Shown here: positions 23,725 to 30,784 of the stretch, one piece after another
Position numbering within the stretch: position 1 is the first letter of the stretch
Layout of the letters: every line of letters starts with the position of its first letter
Origin: Lachnoclostridium sp. UBA903
Lineage (GTDB): Bacteria; Bacillota; Clostridia; Lachnospirales; Lachnospiraceae
NCBI GenBank assembly: GCA_002294045.1
Contig: DBEP01000024.1
Coordinates: 46,730-86,524, forward strand
DNA: 39,795 nucleotides
Reading direction: 5' to 3'
Program-made: the position numbers and the translations under genes
Notes under the pieces: model-generated
Told to the model about the DNA's origin: nothing
What the model saw: only the letters and a program-made list of their open reading frames with translations
Database searches by the model: none

Positions 23725-24590
23725 AATTAAAACTTATGAGATTCGGTACCTATGCTATTTTATTATTATTGGGACTTATCTTTCTTTTTCCTTTAGTGAT
23801 AACCTTTACCAATTCCTTCATGACGGAACTGGAAATAAGTTTAAATTATACGACAAAGCTTTCCTTTTTTGACATCCTGGCAGGTACGAAAGATAAATTT
23901 GTTGATATGAATTTCATACCGGAAGAGGCTACTTTGGCCCAATACCGGGAAGTTCTTATAAATCAGCCCGCATTTATTATTTTACTAATAAACTCCCTTA
24001 AAATTACAGGTCCTGTCATTGCAGGAAATGTGGCGGTATCCTTACTTACGGCGTACGGTTTTACCATGTGGAAATGGAAGTATAAGGAATACCTGTTTTT
24101 TGTCTATATCCTTGTTATGCTTATGCCGCTCCAGGCAGTTTTGGTACCAAATTATGTGATTGCGGACAAACTTAACATAAGGGACAGCTATCTGGCTATT
24201 ATATTACCGGGTATTTTTTCTCCCTTCGGGACATTTCTGTTAAGGCAAAATATGAAGGCAATGCCTATGGAATATTTTGAAGCTGCGGCTGTTGACGGAG
24301 CGGGTTCTTTGTACCTGTTTTTTTATATCGTCGTACTTCAGATGAAATCGGGGATAGCCGCCCTCTGTATGCTTGTTTTTATCGAATACTGGAATATCGT
24401 TGAACAGGCCGTAATCTTTATAAAGGATTACTTCAGGGAACCCCTATCCATTTATTTATCAAGAATTGCGGAGGGGTCCGTGGGGATGATATTTGCAGCC
24501 TCCTGCATTTATATGTTTCTGCCGTTATGGTTTTTATTGGTGGGGCAGAAAGATTTGGAAAAAGGTATCGAACTATCCGGTATAAAATGA
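23721..24590 (+). CDS. ABC transporter permease, MalG/UgpE type
   Basis: A 289-residue permease. It opens with the MalG-type LLLLGLIFLFPLVITFTNSFM and carries the docking loop EYFEAAAVDGAGSLYLFFYI, again lacking the usual following Pro (VVLQ in place of x-x-L-P). The TTG start at 23721 overlaps the preceding stop (TTGA), with AAGGTG upstream; the next ATG, at 23736, has no ribosome binding site, so I prefer TTG. The cluster continues 46 bp later with an HlyD-like adaptor. Confidence 0.88.
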   Translation: MKLKLMRFGTYAILLLLGLIFLFPLVITFTNSFMTELEISLNYTTKLSFFDILAGTKDKFVDMNFIPEEATLAQYREVLINQPAFIILLINSLKITGPVIAGNVAVSLLTAYGFTMWKWKYKEYLFFVYILVMLMPLQAVLVPNYVIADKLNIRDSYLAIILPGIFSPFGTFLLRQNMKAMPMEYFEAAAVDGAGSLYLFFYIVVLQMKSGIAALCMLVFIEYWNIVEQAVIFIKDYFREPLSIYLSRIAEGSVGMIFAASCIYMFLPLWFLLVGQKDLEKGIELSGIK

Positions 24591-24636
24591 TTTTTAAAAT
24601 GGGGGATATAGCAATATTAAAAATGAGGTAAATTTT

Positions 24637-26049
24637 ATGAACAATAACGGAAAACGGAATATTAAAGTCATTGGCACCATATTTCTTGTTATTTTAGTCA
24701 TCTTACTGCTTTTATCCGAAACAATCTATTCTTATAATCTGCCTGCCGTAACCGGGACCATGCCTGTAACGGGGAAACTGAATAAATCCGAGACAGCTGC
24801 CGGCCTTGCGGACTGGGCCGAAGAAGAGGAGATTTATTCGGAGATAGGCGGGATTATAGATGAGGTTCTTGTAAAGGAAGGGGATAAAGTAAAGAAAGGT
24901 CAGGAACTTTTTTATTTAGATTATGATGAAGATGATATAAATGAAAAATTAAAGGAAATTGAGATTAACAAAAATAAGATAGCAGTTGATTTGGAAACGA
25001 TACAGCTGAAAATGGAACAGCTCAGAAATAATATTTCGAAACTGGAAGAGAACATTGAAAAGGAGGAGCCGGAAGGTACCAATGAACTTAAAAAAATTGA
25101 AAATCAGATAGATAAATTAAAAGAGCAGATAAAAAATGCGGAAGAAGAATGTGAGAAAAAAAATATTTTATATGAAGAAGGAATTATTTCAAAAAGTGAA
25201 CGGGATACCGCAGAAAACACACTGAAAAACCTGCAGTATGATTTACAGGGACTGGAAACGGATTACGAAAACCAAAAAATCACAGTCCGGAATAAAAGGG
25301 ATGAATATCAGGAGAAAATGGACGGATACCGGAATAATATTGAGAGCTTTGAAAACGAACTGAAAATCTCGGAACAGGATTTAAAAATGAAAGAACTTGA
25401 CCTGAAAAATCTTGCCAGCCAGGAGGGAGCTTATAAACAGACATTATCGGATTTTAGTGAGAACAGGATTCTAAAAGCACCGAAAGACGGAACGGTCATT
25501 CTGGTGCCTGTAAAAACAGGACAATATGTAAATGCAAACCAGTTGATGATGAGCTTCGGAGCAGGCAGTGAATTTAAACTGGAATGCGGCATATCATTGG
25601 ACAACAATTTTGTACTTGCGGGAGATGCCTGTGAATTAATAAACACCTCCCACGCAATCGACGGTGTCGTATCTGAAATAACTCCTGATGAACATGCAAA
25701 AAAAGTTACGGTAACATTTCAATCGGAAGAGGTCACAAAAGGAGAAACCTTTGAGATAGAATTCCGGAAAGAAAGTAAGGCTTCTTACACTCTGGTGCCC
25801 AATGGAGCCGTTAACGAAGATAATGAAGGCTACTTTATCTGCCAGATAAAAAAGCGAAAAGGAGTACTGGGGAATGAATATTATGTAAAAAAGGTATATG
25901 TATATATCGGGGATTCGGATAATGAGAATACGGTTATCGTGAAAGGGATGGACTTTTTTGAACCCATCGTTTTACTGAGTGACAAACCGTTTTCCGATGA
26001 TGAAACAATTAAAGTTGAAAATGCAGGTGATTTTTTTGCAGAAGAATAA
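24637..26049 (+). CDS. HlyD/MacA-like membrane fusion (efflux adaptor) protein
   Basis: A 470-residue protein with one N-terminal membrane anchor (VIGTIFLVILVILLLLSETI). The first lipoyl half-motif, IIDEVLVKEGDKVKKGQELF, is near residues 72-91. A coiled-coil hairpin of about 180 residues follows (105-275), rich in Lys, Glu, Asn and Leu, longer than in many Gram-positive adaptors. The second lipoyl half, ILKAPKDGTVILVPV with TGQYV, comes next, then the beta-barrel part. In efflux systems such proteins link an inner-membrane pump to a TolC-type tunnel. The next gene, a MacB-like permease, overlaps its end, and a TolC-like protein is encoded at 17448-18761, which supports one assembly. GAGGT precedes ATG 24637. 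Confidence 0.85.
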   Translation: MNNNGKRNIKVIGTIFLVILVILLLLSETIYSYNLPAVTGTMPVTGKLNKSETAAGLADWAEEEEIYSEIGGIIDEVLVKEGDKVKKGQELFYLDYDEDDINEKLKEIEINKNKIAVDLETIQLKMEQLRNNISKLEENIEKEEPEGTNELKKIENQIDKLKEQIKNAEEECEKKNILYEEGIISKSERDTAENTLKNLQYDLQGLETDYENQKITVRNKRDEYQEKMDGYRNNIESFENELKISEQDLKMKELDLKNLASQEGAYKQTLSDFSENRILKAPKDGTVILVPVKTGQYVNANQLMMSFGAGSEFKLECGISLDNNFVLAGDACELINTSHAIDGVVSEITPDEHAKKVTVTFQSEEVTKGETFEIEFRKESKASYTLVPNGAVNEDNEGYFICQIKKRKGVLGNEYYVKKVYVYIGDSDNENTVIVKGMDFFEPIVLLSDKPFSDDETIKVENAGDFFAEE

Positions 26050-27139
26050 ATATAGGATGATTCTGTTATCAATTATGGCACTGTTAATGGGCTCACTCAT
26101 AACGATAACTTTGCTTACAAAACAAAAAGGGTATGAAAATCTTTTACTGGTTTCTCCAAAATTCAATAAGGATTCTAGTGTAGATATAGATAAGCTTGAC
26201 CGGATTAACGAAGATAATTTCCTGCTTACATATGAAGTCATTGAGGAAAAACAGATTCAGGTGCTTGCTTCCCGGTACAGTGTAATTTTAAAAGGAACAA
26301 ATTATACGTATCCTTTTGTTATGCGCTATACTTTTGTCAACGGCAGTTTTTTTACCAGGTCTGCACAGGAACAAAAACTCAAATCGGTAGTTTTAAACGA
26401 AGCTGCCGCATTTAAAATATTTGGAAGCTTTCACATTATCGGTAAAAAAATTCTGCTGGAGGACGTACCCTATACCATTACCGGGATTATCAGGGACGGA
26501 GATGAAGAAAATAATAATATTTATTTGCCGGCAGCCCATATGAATAAGCAGCCGGATGCATTTATGGCCGGTATGGAGCCGGAGAGAGGGATTACCCAGG
26601 AATATATAAAAAATACGTTTAAGCAGGCCGATATAACAGAGGTGGATTATGATTTTATTAATCTTGATGAAATGGGCAGAAAAATGGAGAAAGAAACCGG
26701 AATAGCCCTCTTTTCTGTTTTAGCTGTAATATTTTTGCTGCGGCTCAGGGCAGGGATTTTTAAATTTGCAGTTATAAGCAGAAATATAAAAGAATTATTA
26801 AAACAATACTATTTTAAAGAACTGATACATGTGAAATCTGGTATGCTATGCTGTATTGGCTTTACCGGCCTGTGTATTGTCTTATATGTAACGGCGCTTT
26901 TAATCATACTGAAAAATGTAGCTGAACTATGTTTATACATGAATTTTTTTTATGATATATTGAAAGATTTTGGTAAGGGCGGCTTCTTTACTAAAGTACA
27001 ATTGATACAGCATAATTTTATATATTCCGCTGCTTTTTTCAGCGGATATATAGTCCTGTTTCTTATCTATGCAGTATTAATATGGGAAAAACAAAACAAA
27101 TCAGATGGCAGTTTAATCGAGAAAGCTGTTGAAAAATAG
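25997..27139 (+). CDS. MacB/FtsX-like ABC permease
   Basis: About 380 residues. An N-terminal span (MILLSIMALLMGSLITITLL) is followed by an extracellular domain of the MacB periplasmic-core type; marks are FVNGSFFTRSAQEQ, VVLNEAAAFKIFGS, IIGKKILLEDVPYTITGII and NNNIYLPAAHM. Three C-terminal spans follow. This is the usual four-span MacB/FtsX layout without a fused ATPase. The N-terminus is uncertain: the frame is open from 25979, and I prefer the ATG pair at 25997-26000 because the basic stretch before the first span fits; ATG 26057 would begin inside the span. It overlaps the HlyD-like gene by about 50 bp. The ATPase that such permeases need is missing nearby. Confidence 0.78.
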   Translation: MMKQLKLKMQVIFLQKNKYRMILLSIMALLMGSLITITLLTKQKGYENLLLVSPKFNKDSSVDIDKLDRINEDNFLLTYEVIEEKQIQVLASRYSVILKGTNYTYPFVMRYTFVNGSFFTRSAQEQKLKSVVLNEAAAFKIFGSFHIIGKKILLEDVPYTITGIIRDGDEENNNIYLPAAHMNKQPDAFMAGMEPERGITQEYIKNTFKQADITEVDYDFINLDEMGRKMEKETGIALFSVLAVIFLLRLRAGIFKFAVISRNIKELLKQYYFKELIHVKSGMLCCIGFTGLCIVLYVTALLIILKNVAELCLYMNFFYDILKDFGKGGFFTKVQLIQHNFIYSAAFFSGYIVLFLIYAVLIWEKQNKSDGSLIEKAVEK

Positions 27140-27262
27140 TCTTAACCAATATATTAGGTACTTACCAGTATTTACCTAGTGCAATCTTCCCGATTTTATC
27201 TTAAAATAATTTTGTAACAAATTTAACAGATTTGTAATAAATGAAGTTAATGGAGGTTTCAA

Positions 27263-28429
27263 ATGATAAAAGCAAAGAAGATTGTTACATATTGTGTGAT
27301 AGGAACAATAGCTTTTGCAGGTAATGCCGCCGTTTCAAAAGCTGCAGAAAAACCAGTTGCCGGAATAGATTTATTATTAAATAATTTTTATGAGGAAAAT
27401 GAGAATAAGGATATAAAAGAGTTTTTAACTTCCGATGAGTTTAAAGAGTATGCGGATATATCCTTTGCAAATGTAACCAATTATGTGAATATAAGAAAAA
27501 CTCCCAATGAAGAGAGTGAAATTCTCGGTAAACTGTATCATAATTCGGCTGCTACCATTCTTTCAGAAAAAGGTGACTGGTATAAAGTAAAATCAGGTTC
27601 CGTTACCGGATACGTAAAATCAGAATTTCTTGTTACCGGAGAAGAAGCGGCAGAAGTGGCTAATTCGGTAGGTACCCGGATTGCAACCGTTAATACGACC
27701 ACGTTGAGGGTAAGAAAAGAAGCCAGTACGGAATCTCCCATAGTAGCGCTGGTTCCCGTAGGAGAAGAACTCAAGGTGAAAAAAGAAACGGACGGCTGGG
27801 TAAAAGTATCGGTTAATAATGAGGAAATCGGATATGTTTCAGCCGATTATGTGAATTTTTCAACCGAATATGAAGAAGCGATTTCCATACAGGAGGAACA
27901 GGAAAGACTTGCAGCAGAAGAAGCGGCCAGAGCAGCAGCGGAACAGGAACAGGCATCAAGCACTTCCGGCAATGGAAGTTCATCCGGCAGTTCGAGTAAA
28001 TCCTCCGGCACATCCCAAGCGAAAAGCGTAAGCTCAGGTAATTCCGGTTCAAGTAATTCCAGTACGTCATCCGTACGCAGCAGGATCGTTAACTACGCTT
28101 TAAGGTTTGAAGGAAATCCCTATGTATGGGGAGGTACCAGTCTGACGAAGGGAACAGACTGTTCCGGTTTTACCCAATCCGTTTTTGCTAATTATGGTAT
28201 CGGAATTCCCAGGGATTCAAGGTCACAGGCATCGGGCGGCAGGACTATTTCCATATCCAATATCAGACAGGGAGACTTAATCTTTTATGCTAAAAACGGC
28301 TCCATTAACCATGTTGCCCTTTATATAGGAAACGGCAAAGTAATTAGTGCAAGCAGCCCGAAAGCGGGAATCAAGATATCCAGCTATGATTACAGACAGC
28401 CCGTTAAGGCAGTAAGTTACATTAATTAA
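27263..28429 (+). CDS. Secreted SH3b-NlpC/P60 peptidoglycan hydrolase
   Basis: A 388-residue exported protein. It has a signal peptide ending near VSKAA, then two bacterial SH3 domains (about 70-118 and 130-194, each with the V-N-x-R or L-R-V-R start and GYV end). A Gln/Ala-rich and then a Ser/Gly/Thr-rich linker (about 200-272) leads to an NlpC/P60 domain (275-388). Cys300 in TDCSGF and His350 in NHVALYIG are the catalytic pair. The third polar residue, often His at this place, is Ser362 in VISASSPKAGI. NlpC/P60 enzymes cut D-Glu-diaminopimelate or related links in stem peptides. GGAGG precedes ATG 27263, and two TGTAAC/T hexamers lie in the upstream region. It lies 123 bp after the MacB-like gene and may be a separate unit. 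Confidence 0.88.
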   Translation: MIKAKKIVTYCVIGTIAFAGNAAVSKAAEKPVAGIDLLLNNFYEENENKDIKEFLTSDEFKEYADISFANVTNYVNIRKTPNEESEILGKLYHNSAATILSEKGDWYKVKSGSVTGYVKSEFLVTGEEAAEVANSVGTRIATVNTTTLRVRKEASTESPIVALVPVGEELKVKKETDGWVKVSVNNEEIGYVSADYVNFSTEYEEAISIQEEQERLAAEEAARAAAEQEQASSTSGNGSSSGSSSKSSGTSQAKSVSSGNSGSSNSSTSSVRSRIVNYALRFEGNPYVWGGTSLTKGTDCSGFTQSVFANYGIGIPRDSRSQASGGRTISISNIRQGDLIFYAKNGSINHVALYIGNGKVISASSPKAGIKISSYDYRQPVKAVSYIN

Positions 28430-28474
28430 AAGGCCTGCCAATAAATGCCGGTTACTGAAATGAGGTAGATAATA

Positions 28475-29338
28475 ATGAAGCATCGGAAAAAATATCTGGC
28501 TGCGGCAGTGGCGGCTTTAATAATACTGGTACTGATCCCGGTTATTCATAATAGCCTCAATAAAAAGGACAGGGCGGTTTCAGACGGCAGTACGGAAGAA
28601 GAAAGTATACAGGCGGCAGAGGAGAATTCTGAAAGTGAAGAAAGCGGTACCATACTGTCTGCCGAAGAGAATCTGCCGGAAAAGGATACTGCCGGTGAAG
28701 AAACCATATCGGAAGAAGATATTAAGGAAGCCATTGACAGATTAATTCATACCTATTATGAGTCAGCCGGCAAAACAGTTGAAATCAGTATAAAGGAAGA
28801 GAATCCGTCGGCTGAAAATCAGACAGGCGAAAGTCAGGCCGCAGGCCGGACGGATGAAGGACTGACAGAAGAGAATCAGACAACGGATAAGAAACAGGCG
28901 GATGACCAGACAGCGGACAGCCGGACAGCCGGTAAAAAACAGGCTGAGGGACAAACAGCCGAAGGACAGGCCGCCGAGGATAAAAAAGAGGGAGTTTCCA
29001 ATAAATTAAGTGAAATAATTGAGGAATATAAAAATATCACAACCTATATAAAACCAGGTCTGGATAAAGATTCCTATGTAGTTTTTACAACCTACGATAT
29101 TAAATTATACAATATCGATACTTTAATACCCGGCATGAGTTCCCTGTCGGTCCGGAGAGAAGAAACCGGGGTCCTGTGTATCAATGAAGATACCGGCAAT
29201 GAAGAACTGAAAAACCATATTGACAAATTAACGGAAGATGAGGATATTCAAAAGCTTATTAAAAAAGTTAATTCTGAATTGAAAGCTGCACAGAACAAGG
29301 ATAATTCATTAAAAGAATTTATTGATTATATAAAATAA
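28475..29338 (+). CDS. Membrane-anchored acidic protein with low-complexity repeat, unknown function
   Basis: A 287-residue protein. Residues 7-24 form one N-terminal membrane segment. Residues 30-180 are highly acidic and low in complexity, with an irregular repeat of units such as ENQT, ADDQTAD and AEGQTAE, probably an extended spacer on the outside. Residues 180-287 look folded: EIIEEYKNITTYIKPGLDKD, then SYVVFTTYDIKLYNIDTLIPG and SSLSVRREETGVLCI. I know similar C-terminal segments from hypothetical exported proteins of Lachnospiraceae, but I assign no function. GAGGTAG precedes ATG 28475. It lies 45 bp after the wall hydrolase gene, so the two may be co-transcribed, and a strong terminator follows. 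Confidence 0.7.
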   Translation: MKHRKKYLAAAVAALIILVLIPVIHNSLNKKDRAVSDGSTEEESIQAAEENSESEESGTILSAEENLPEKDTAGEETISEEDIKEAIDRLIHTYYESAGKTVEISIKEENPSAENQTGESQAAGRTDEGLTEENQTTDKKQADDQTADSRTAGKKQAEGQTAEGQAAEDKKEGVSNKLSEIIEEYKNITTYIKPGLDKDSYVVFTTYDIKLYNIDTLIPGMSSLSVRREETGVLCINEDTGNEELKNHIDKLTEDEDIQKLIKKVNSELKAAQNKDNSLKEFIDYIK

Positions 29339-29383
29339 GTCCGGCATTATCCTGTTTTGGAAGCAAAATATATTTCAGGCTGT

Positions 29384-29439
29384 AAAGGCGTAATTCTTAA
29401 GGTAATCCGAGGACGGATTGTTAAGAATTACGCCTTTTT
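29384..29439. terminator. Strong two-level hairpin terminator between convergent genes
   Basis: A perfect 17-bp stem (29384-29400 with 29421-29437) encloses a second stem AATCCG (29404-29409) with CGGATT (29414-29419), followed by T's. It lies between the acidic protein gene and the convergent AraC gene and could serve both. Confidence 0.85.
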
Positions 29440-29471
29440 ATGCTTTGGTTATTATGTTCTTTCAATATCGG

Positions 29472-30413
29472 TTACGGAGCATTTGCCACTGACTCCGGGG
29501 CATGGTTTTGTGTACGGTAGAATTCCTTAAAATCCGTTGGAGTACATTTCTTTATAGATTTAAATACCCGGTTAAAGGTTGATACACTGGAAAAGCCGGA
29601 CTGAAGGGCAACTTCAATTATGGAAAGGCTGGGATTCAGCAGAAGGCTTTCGGCGGCTTTGATTCTTCTGAGGGTTAAATAATCATAAAAGGAAGCAGCC
29701 GTCATTTGTTTAAATAAACGTGAGAAATGGAATTTGGAAAAACCCACCGCAGAGGCAGCTTTTTCTAAAGTTATATTTTCCATGTAATTACGGTCAATAT
29801 AGTCATAAATGATATTCATTTTTTCAATATATTCCTTCTGCTTATTGCTGCCTGCATATGGGAAAATGCTGCTGGTATCCATATGATTTCTTCCGATTAG
29901 TAAAAATAACCGTATAATCAGGGTATAAATGGAGGCTTCCCAAAGCGGAGGAGCATTTTTATACTCGTCCTTTGCCTGTATTAACAGTTTATATACGTCC
30001 CCGTAAATTTCAGGTGAATTTTCGGGAGTAATTAAACTTGGCTGGTTTAAAAAGGGCAGAATTCCGGAAAAACCTTTCTGGCTGCTCATTAACGTAAAAT
30101 CAAACAGAATTATAATCCTGGAACCTTCCGGAGGCGCATACAGTTCATGGAGGTCGCCGGGAGGTATGATTAAAACGTCTCCTTCCCGTAAGCGGAAGTT
30201 TATTTTATTTAAGACAACGGAGTAGGAATTCGAAAGAGGCATTATTATTTCAACAGCAGAATGCCAGTGAAGGGGAAAATTGGTACTGGTATGATTTACA
30301 TACAGTAAAACCGAAGAATTCTCAGAATATCCCACTTTTTCGAAAGTTCCCTTAATATCACGCTGAAATTTTACAGCATTTTTATTGGCTGTGTTTTCTT
30401 GTCTTTTAGTCAT
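29472..30413 (-). CDS. AraC family regulator with cupin ligand-binding domain
   Basis: A 313-residue protein. The N-terminal cupin-type domain shows FPLHWHSAVEIIMPL and GDVLIIPPGDLHELYAP, the metal- or sugar-binding pattern of AraC-type sensors. The C-terminal 100 residues hold both HTH motifs: LEKAASAVGFSKFHFSRLFKQ, and IIEVALQSGFSSVSTFNRVFK with the closing TPTDFKEFYR. AGGAGAAG precedes the ATG on the - strand. It is divergent from a GH3 glycosidase gene. AGCAAT motifs in the shared region, including a pair spaced 21 bp just before the GH3 promoter, are likely binding sites. It probably activates the glycosidase gene in response to a plant-derived sugar; this last point is inference. Confidence 0.9.
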   Translation of the reverse strand: MTKRQENTANKNAVKFQRDIKGTFEKVGYSENSSVLLYVNHTSTNFPLHWHSAVEIIMPLSNSYSVVLNKINFRLREGDVLIIPPGDLHELYAPPEGSRIIILFDFTLMSSQKGFSGILPFLNQPSLITPENSPEIYGDVYKLLIQAKDEYKNAPPLWEASIYTLIIRLFLLIGRNHMDTSSIFPYAGSNKQKEYIEKMNIIYDYIDRNYMENITLEKAASAVGFSKFHFSRLFKQMTAASFYDYLTLRRIKAAESLLLNPSLSIIEVALQSGFSSVSTFNRVFKSIKKCTPTDFKEFYRTQNHAPESVANAP

Positions 30414-30470
30414 AAAATACTTCTCCTATATTCCTGACAAATAATCAGTAAAGCTGTTTTTCAATCATAT

Positions 30471-30499
30471 ATTGCTAAATAAACTTAATAAACAGCAAT
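30471..30499. promoter_or_regulatory. Inverted AGCAAT pair near the AraC gene
   Basis: ATTGCT (30471-30476) and AGCAAT (30494-30499) form an inverted pair about 60-90 bp upstream of the AraC start codon. The motif also occurs at 30672-30677 and 30693-30698. A site used by the AraC protein for autoregulation is likely. The rest of 30414-30784 holds no gene that I can see. Confidence 0.45.
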
Positions 30500-30671
30500 T
30501 TTTATAAGTTATTAATTGAGTCTGGTACTTTTTACCGTCCCCGGCTGCATAACACAGATATATACGGATATTTTATTACAGGATTGGCAGAAAGTAAATA
30601 GACAGTCCGTAAAAACCAAGAGAAACGCCGGACGGGAAATAATCCTGATTTTAACGCTGCCGGAAGAACTT

Positions 30672-30698
30672 AGCAATTACTGAAAGCAGTATAGCAAT
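30672..30698 (+). promoter_or_regulatory. AGCAAT direct repeats at 21-bp spacing, probable AraC activator site
   Basis: TAGCAAT occurs at 30671-30677 and 30692-30698, in the same direction and exactly 21 bp apart, with the second copy 2 bp before the TTGATA -35 box. AraC-type activators bind two direct half-sites two helical turns apart with the near one touching the -35, so this fits activation of the GH3 gene by the divergent AraC protein. Confidence 0.6.
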
Positions 30699-30700
30699 AT

Positions 30701-30730
30701 TTGATAAGAGCTGTGGAATCCGTATATATT
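30701..30730 (+). promoter_or_regulatory. Promoter of the GH3 gene
   Basis: TTGATA (30701-30706), an 18-bp spacer and TATATT (30725-30730). TATAAT at 30730-30735 is an alternative -10 at a less suitable distance. It directly follows the AGCAAT repeats. Confidence 0.5.
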
Positions 30731-30784
30731 ATAATGGCATCATGAGATACAGGAATTTTTAACGTCAAAGGAGGATTTTAAAAA

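Noticed and set aside
27150..27180. Terminator after the MacB-like gene (TAGGTA / TACCTA)
   Set aside because: A six-base stem with no T-run; too weak.
27213..27238. WalR-type box before the wall hydrolase gene (TGTAAC and TGTAAT)
   Set aside because: The two hexamers are 20 bp apart start to start, whereas the WalR site needs a 5-bp gap.
30680..30695. Possible catabolite repression (cre) site near TGAAAGCAGTATAGCA before the GH3 gene
   Set aside because: It lacks the central CG and has the wrong length against the consensus.
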